Positions 61,059-64,000 of a stretch of DNA of 64,000 nt are shown piece after piece (position 1 is the stretch's first letter; each line of letters begins with the position of its first letter). Position numbers and translations under genes: made by a program. The notes under the pieces were generated by a model. That model searched no databases, was not told where the DNA came from, and saw nothing but the letters and a program-made list of their open reading frames with translations. The DNA comes from Pseudomonas knackmussii B13 (GTDB lineage: Bacteria > Pseudomonadota > Gammaproteobacteria > Pseudomonadales > Pseudomonadaceae): contig NZ_HG322950.1 of the NCBI RefSeq assembly GCF_000689415.1, positions 1,674,001 to 1,738,000 of the forward strand. The letters are read 5' to 3'.

Positions 61059-63314
61059 ATGAGCTTCGACGCCGATGACGAAATCCTCCAGGACTTCCTG
61101 GTGGAGGCCGGCGAGATTCTCGAGCAACTGTCCGAGCAGCTGGTCGAGCTGGAAAGCCGACCCGATGACATGGACCTGCTCAATGCCATCTTCCGTGGTT
61201 TCCACACCGTCAAGGGTGGGGCAGGTTTCCTCCAGCTGAACGCGCTGGTGGAGTGCTGCCATATCGCCGAGAACGTCTTCGACATCCTGCGCAAGGGCGA
61301 ACGCCGCGTCAGCTCCGAGCTGATGGACGTGGTCCTGCAGGCGTTGGATACGGTCAACGTCATGTTCAGCCAGGTGCGCGACAACGAGGAGCCGACTCCG
61401 GCCTCCGCCGAGTTGCTCGCCGCGCTGTCGCGCCTGGCCGAGCCGGGCGGTGACGAGGAAGAGGCCATTGCTGAAGTTGCTGCCCCCGTGGCCGCTGCCG
61501 AAGTCGAGGCTCCAGTTGCCGAGCCGGCCGCCTATGGCGACATCACCGATGCCGAGTTCGAGCAACTGCTCGATGCCCTGCAGCCGGGCGCCGAAGCGGC
61601 CGCGCCGGTCGAACAGCCGGCCCCGGCCAGCGAAGCCGGCAGTGACGAAATCACCGACGACGAGTTCGAAGCGCTGCTCGACCAGCTGCATGGCAAGGGC
61701 AAGTTCAGCGCTGCCAGTGAGTCGGCTCCGGCCGCTGCTGCGCCGGCGGCCCCGGCCGCGCCTGTCAGTGCCGAAGGCGACGAGATCACCGACGACGAGT
61801 TCGAAGCGCTGCTCGACCAGTTGCATGGCAAGGGCAAGTTCGGCGCCCCCGCCGAGGGCGAAGTGGCAGCGGTTGCTGCTGCGCCCGCCGCACCCGCCGC
61901 CGAAGCTCCCGCGCCGGCCGCCGGTGGCGACAACATCACCGACGACGAATTCGAGGCGCTGCTGGATCAGCTGCACGGCAAGGGCAAGTTCGGCGATGCG
62001 CCGGAAGGCCCGGTTGCTGCCGCCGCTGCTCCCGCTCCTGCGCCGGCCAAGCCGGCCGCCGTGGCCAAGCCCAAACCGGCTGCGGCCAAGCCTGCCGAGA
62101 GCCCGCGCCAGGCCAGCGCGCCGGCCCCGGAGAAGAGCGCCAACGAGGCCGAAACCACGGTGCGCGTGGACACCGCGCGCCTGGACGAGATCATGAACAT
62201 GGTCGGCGAACTGGTGCTGGTGCGTAACCGCCTGGTGCGCCTGGGCAGCAACAGCGGCGACGAAGCCATGGCCAAGGCCGTGGCCAACCTCGACGTGGTC
62301 ACCGCCGATCTGCAGATGTCGGTCATGAAGACCCGCATGCAGCCGATCAAGAAGGTCTTCGGCCGCTTCCCGAGCCTGGTCCGCGACCTTGCGCGCAACC
62401 TGAAGAAAGAAATCAACCTCGAGCTGGTGGGCGAGGAAACCGACCTCGACAAGAACCTGGTCGAGGCCCTCGCCGATCCGCTGGTGCACCTGGTGCGCAA
62501 TGCCGTGGACCACGGCATCGAGTCGCCCGAGGAGCGCGAAGGCTCCGGCAAGCCGCGTGGCGGCCGGGTGGTGCTGTCGGCCGAGCAGGAAGGCGACCAC
62601 ATCCTGCTGTCCATCTCCGACGACGGCAAAGGCATGGACCCGGACATCCTCCGCGCCAAGGCGGTGGAGAAGGGCCTGCTGGACAAGGATGCCGCGGACC
62701 GCCTGAGCGAGTCGGATTGCTACAACCTGATCTTCGCCCCGGGCTTCTCGACCAAGACCGAGATCTCCGACGTCTCCGGCCGCGGTGTCGGCATGGACGT
62801 GGTGAAGACCAAGATTTCCCAGCTCAACGGCATCATCAACATCTACTCGACCAAGGGCCAGGGCTCGAAGATCGTCATCAAGGTCCCGCTGACCCTGGCG
62901 ATCATGCCGACGCTGATGGTCATGCTCGGCAGCCAGGCCTTCGCCTTCCCGCTGGTCAACGTCAACGAGATCTTCCACCTCGACCTGTCCAAGACCAACG
63001 TGGTCGACGGCCAGGAAGTGGTGATCGTCCGCGACAAGGCGCTGCCGCTGTTCTACCTCAAGCGCTGGCTGGTTCCCAGCGAAGCGCATGAGGAACAGGG
63101 CGAGGGCCACGTGGTGATCCTTTCCGTGGGCACCCAGCGCATCGGCTTCGTGGTCGATCAGCTGGTCGGCCAGGAGGAAGTAGTGATCAAGCCGCTGGGC
63201 AAGATGCTGCAGGGCACGCCAGGCATGGCCGGTGCGACCATCACCGGCGACGGGCGCATCGCCCTGATCCTCGACGTACCGAGCATGCTCAAGCGCTACG
63301 CACGACGTATCTGA
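61059..63314 (+). CDS. cheA: Chemotaxis sensor histidine kinase CheA
   Basis: 751 residues. P1 (1-125) has phospho-acceptor His49 in FRGFHTVKGG. P3 dimerisation begins near 365 (TARLDEIMNMVGELVLVRNRL, in part). P4 ATPase has VRNAVDHGIE, DDGKGMDP and GRGVGMDVV. P5 CheW-like domain ends the protein. Between P1 and P3 there is no recognisable folded P2; instead, an Ala/Pro-rich linker (130-360) carries four spaced copies of a motif like TDDEFEALLDQL, starting at residues 161, 196, 241 and 291. These may dock CheY or CheB. Confidence 0.96.
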   Translation: MSFDADDEILQDFLVEAGEILEQLSEQLVELESRPDDMDLLNAIFRGFHTVKGGAGFLQLNALVECCHIAENVFDILRKGERRVSSELMDVVLQALDTVNVMFSQVRDNEEPTPASAELLAALSRLAEPGGDEEEAIAEVAAPVAAAEVEAPVAEPAAYGDITDAEFEQLLDALQPGAEAAAPVEQPAPASEAGSDEITDDEFEALLDQLHGKGKFSAASESAPAAAAPAAPAAPVSAEGDEITDDEFEALLDQLHGKGKFGAPAEGEVAAVAAAPAAPAAEAPAPAAGGDNITDDEFEALLDQLHGKGKFGDAPEGPVAAAAAPAPAPAKPAAVAKPKPAAAKPAESPRQASAPAPEKSANEAETTVRVDTARLDEIMNMVGELVLVRNRLVRLGSNSGDEAMAKAVANLDVVTADLQMSVMKTRMQPIKKVFGRFPSLVRDLARNLKKEINLELVGEETDLDKNLVEALADPLVHLVRNAVDHGIESPEEREGSGKPRGGRVVLSAEQEGDHILLSISDDGKGMDPDILRAKAVEKGLLDKDAADRLSESDCYNLIFAPGFSTKTEISDVSGRGVGMDVVKTKISQLNGIINIYSTKGQGSKIVIKVPLTLAIMPTLMVMLGSQAFAFPLVNVNEIFHLDLSKTNVVDGQEVVIVRDKALPLFYLKRWLVPSEAHEEQGEGHVVILSVGTQRIGFVVDQLVGQEEVVIKPLGKMLQGTPGMAGATITGDGRIALILDVPSMLKRYARRI

Positions 63315-63363
63315 TCCGACGCGCGCGGGGACGCCCGCGCGCCAAGACCCCTAGGGAGTGTTT

Positions 63364-64000
63364 ATGGCAGTCAAAGTCCTGGTGGTGGACGATTCGGGAT
63401 TCTTCCGTCGCCGCGTCTCGGAAATCCTCTCCGGCGATCCGCAGATCCAGGTGATCGGCACGGCCACCAACGGCCGCGAGGCCATCGATCAGGCGCTGGC
63501 GCTCAAGCCCGACGTGATCACGATGGACTACGAGATGCCGATGATGGACGGCATCACCGCGGTGCGGAACATCATGCAGCGCTGCCCGACGCCGGTCCTG
63601 ATGTTCTCCTCGCTGACCCACGAAGGCGCCCGCGTCACCCTCGACGCCCTGGACGCCGGCGCGGTGGACTACCTGCCGAAGAACTTCGAGGACATCTCGC
63701 GCAATCCGGACAAGGTGCGCCAGATGCTCTGCGAGAAGGTGCACAGCATCGCCCGCGCCAATCGTCGCTACGCCTCGTTCCACACCACGCCGGCGACCAG
63801 TACGCCGCCGGCGGCCAGCGGCGGGTTCTCCGCTCGGCCGGCCACGGCTCCTGCGCATGCGCCGGCTGCCCCGGCTGCTGCGGCGACCAGCGCCGCCCCA
63901 AAGCGTAAGCCCTACCGGCTGGTCGCCATCGGTACCTCCACCGGTGGGCCGGTGGCGCTGCAGCGGGTCCTGACCCAGCTGCCGGCCAACTTCCCCGCGC
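63364..64000 (+). CDS. cheB: Chemotaxis methylesterase/response regulator CheB (3' truncated by window edge)
   Basis: The first about 212 residues are present and the frame is open to the last base. The receiver domain has acceptor Asp in VITMDYEMPMMDG. A Pro/Ala/Ser-rich linker (about 140-182) follows. The methylesterase domain starts YRLVAIGTSTGGPVAL, with the catalytic Ser in GTSTGG. CheB demethylates and deamidates receptors against CheR. Translation starts at ATG 63364, after AGGGAGTG. Confidence 0.96.
   Translation, partial: MAVKVLVVDDSGFFRRRVSEILSGDPQIQVIGTATNGREAIDQALALKPDVITMDYEMPMMDGITAVRNIMQRCPTPVLMFSSLTHEGARVTLDALDAGAVDYLPKNFEDISRNPDKVRQMLCEKVHSIARANRRYASFHTTPATSTPPAASGGFSARPATAPAHAPAAPAAAATSAAPKRKPYRLVAIGTSTGGPVALQRVLTQLPANFPA

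Noticed and set aside
61539..61990. cheA linker repeats as DNA tandem repeats or a misassembly
   Set aside because: The copies are unevenly spaced (35, 45 and 50 codons) and differ at synonymous sites, so they look like selected protein motifs rather than recent DNA duplications.
60168..63110. A 980-codon minus-strand open frame opposite cheZ and cheA
   Set aside because: Shadow of cheA/cheZ codon bias; no recognisable domain, no start signal.

Overview
The window is high-GC DNA from a gamma-proteobacterium, almost certainly a Pseudomonas of the P. aeruginosa-related group. The evidence is the FleQ/FleS/FleR regulators, FleN, FlgZ, CheV next to CheR, near-identical FleQ/FliI/CheY signature stretches as I remember them from P. 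aeruginosa, and dispersed 'GTAGGAGCGGA' REP palindromes. No rRNA, tRNA, CRISPR array, insertion sequence or prophage gene is visible.

Layout. (1) 1-3971: end of a Pit-type phosphate transporter, a polyamine-type glutamine synthetase homologue and an MFS transporter. (2) 4007-8514: flgZ-flgN-flgM and flgA on the minus strand, divergent from cheV-cheR. (3) 9099-20509: rod, hook, ring and junction genes in two units, flgBCDE and flgFGHIJKL, each behind its own sigma-54 promoter. (4) 20574-24088: two minus-strand glycosyltransferase genes between flgL and fliC, very likely for flagellin glycosylation. (5) 24305-28197: flagellin, FlaG, cap FliD and chaperones FliS and FliT. (6) 28424-32657: master regulator fleQ, then the fleS-fleR two-component pair. 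(7) 32852-38626: fliEFGHIJ. (8) 38684-54332: about 16 kb without recognised flagellar genes: DUF1345 protein, TrkH, nitroreductase, a Cpx-type envelope-stress system, YciI, YciB, a PHP exonuclease, YciO, tryptophanyl-tRNA synthetase, ScpA/ScpB, BglX and a DUF1289 protein. (9) 54452-64000: flhA-flhF-fleN-fliA-cheY-cheZ-cheA-cheB, with cheB running off the end. fliK-L-M-N-O-P-Q-R and flhB, normally upstream of flhA, and the stator genes are absent and must lie elsewhere.

The regulatory cascade can be read from the DNA. FleQ is driven by a sigma-70-like promoter. Good -24/-12 sigma-54 elements precede flgA, flgB, flgF, fleS, fliE and flhA, and also the glycosyltransferase pair. FliA (sigma-28) elements precede fliC, flgM and fliS, with a weak one before cheY. 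The fliE and flhA leaders share a 15-nt block at exactly the same distance from the -12 element, which suggests a common FleQ site. A CpxR-type box lies in front of the Spy/CpxP-like gene.

The best leads beyond routine annotation are: four repeated acidic 'DDEFEALLDQL' motifs in the CheA linker that resemble the CheY-docking peptides of FliM and CheZ; an apparently leaderless flgA promoter; the sigma-54 element before the glycosyltransferase genes; a fused glycosyltransferase-FkbM methyltransferase; and a degenerate kinase-ATPase-like protein encoded directly after the Cpx sensor gene. I did not find a wholly unknown multi-gene system.
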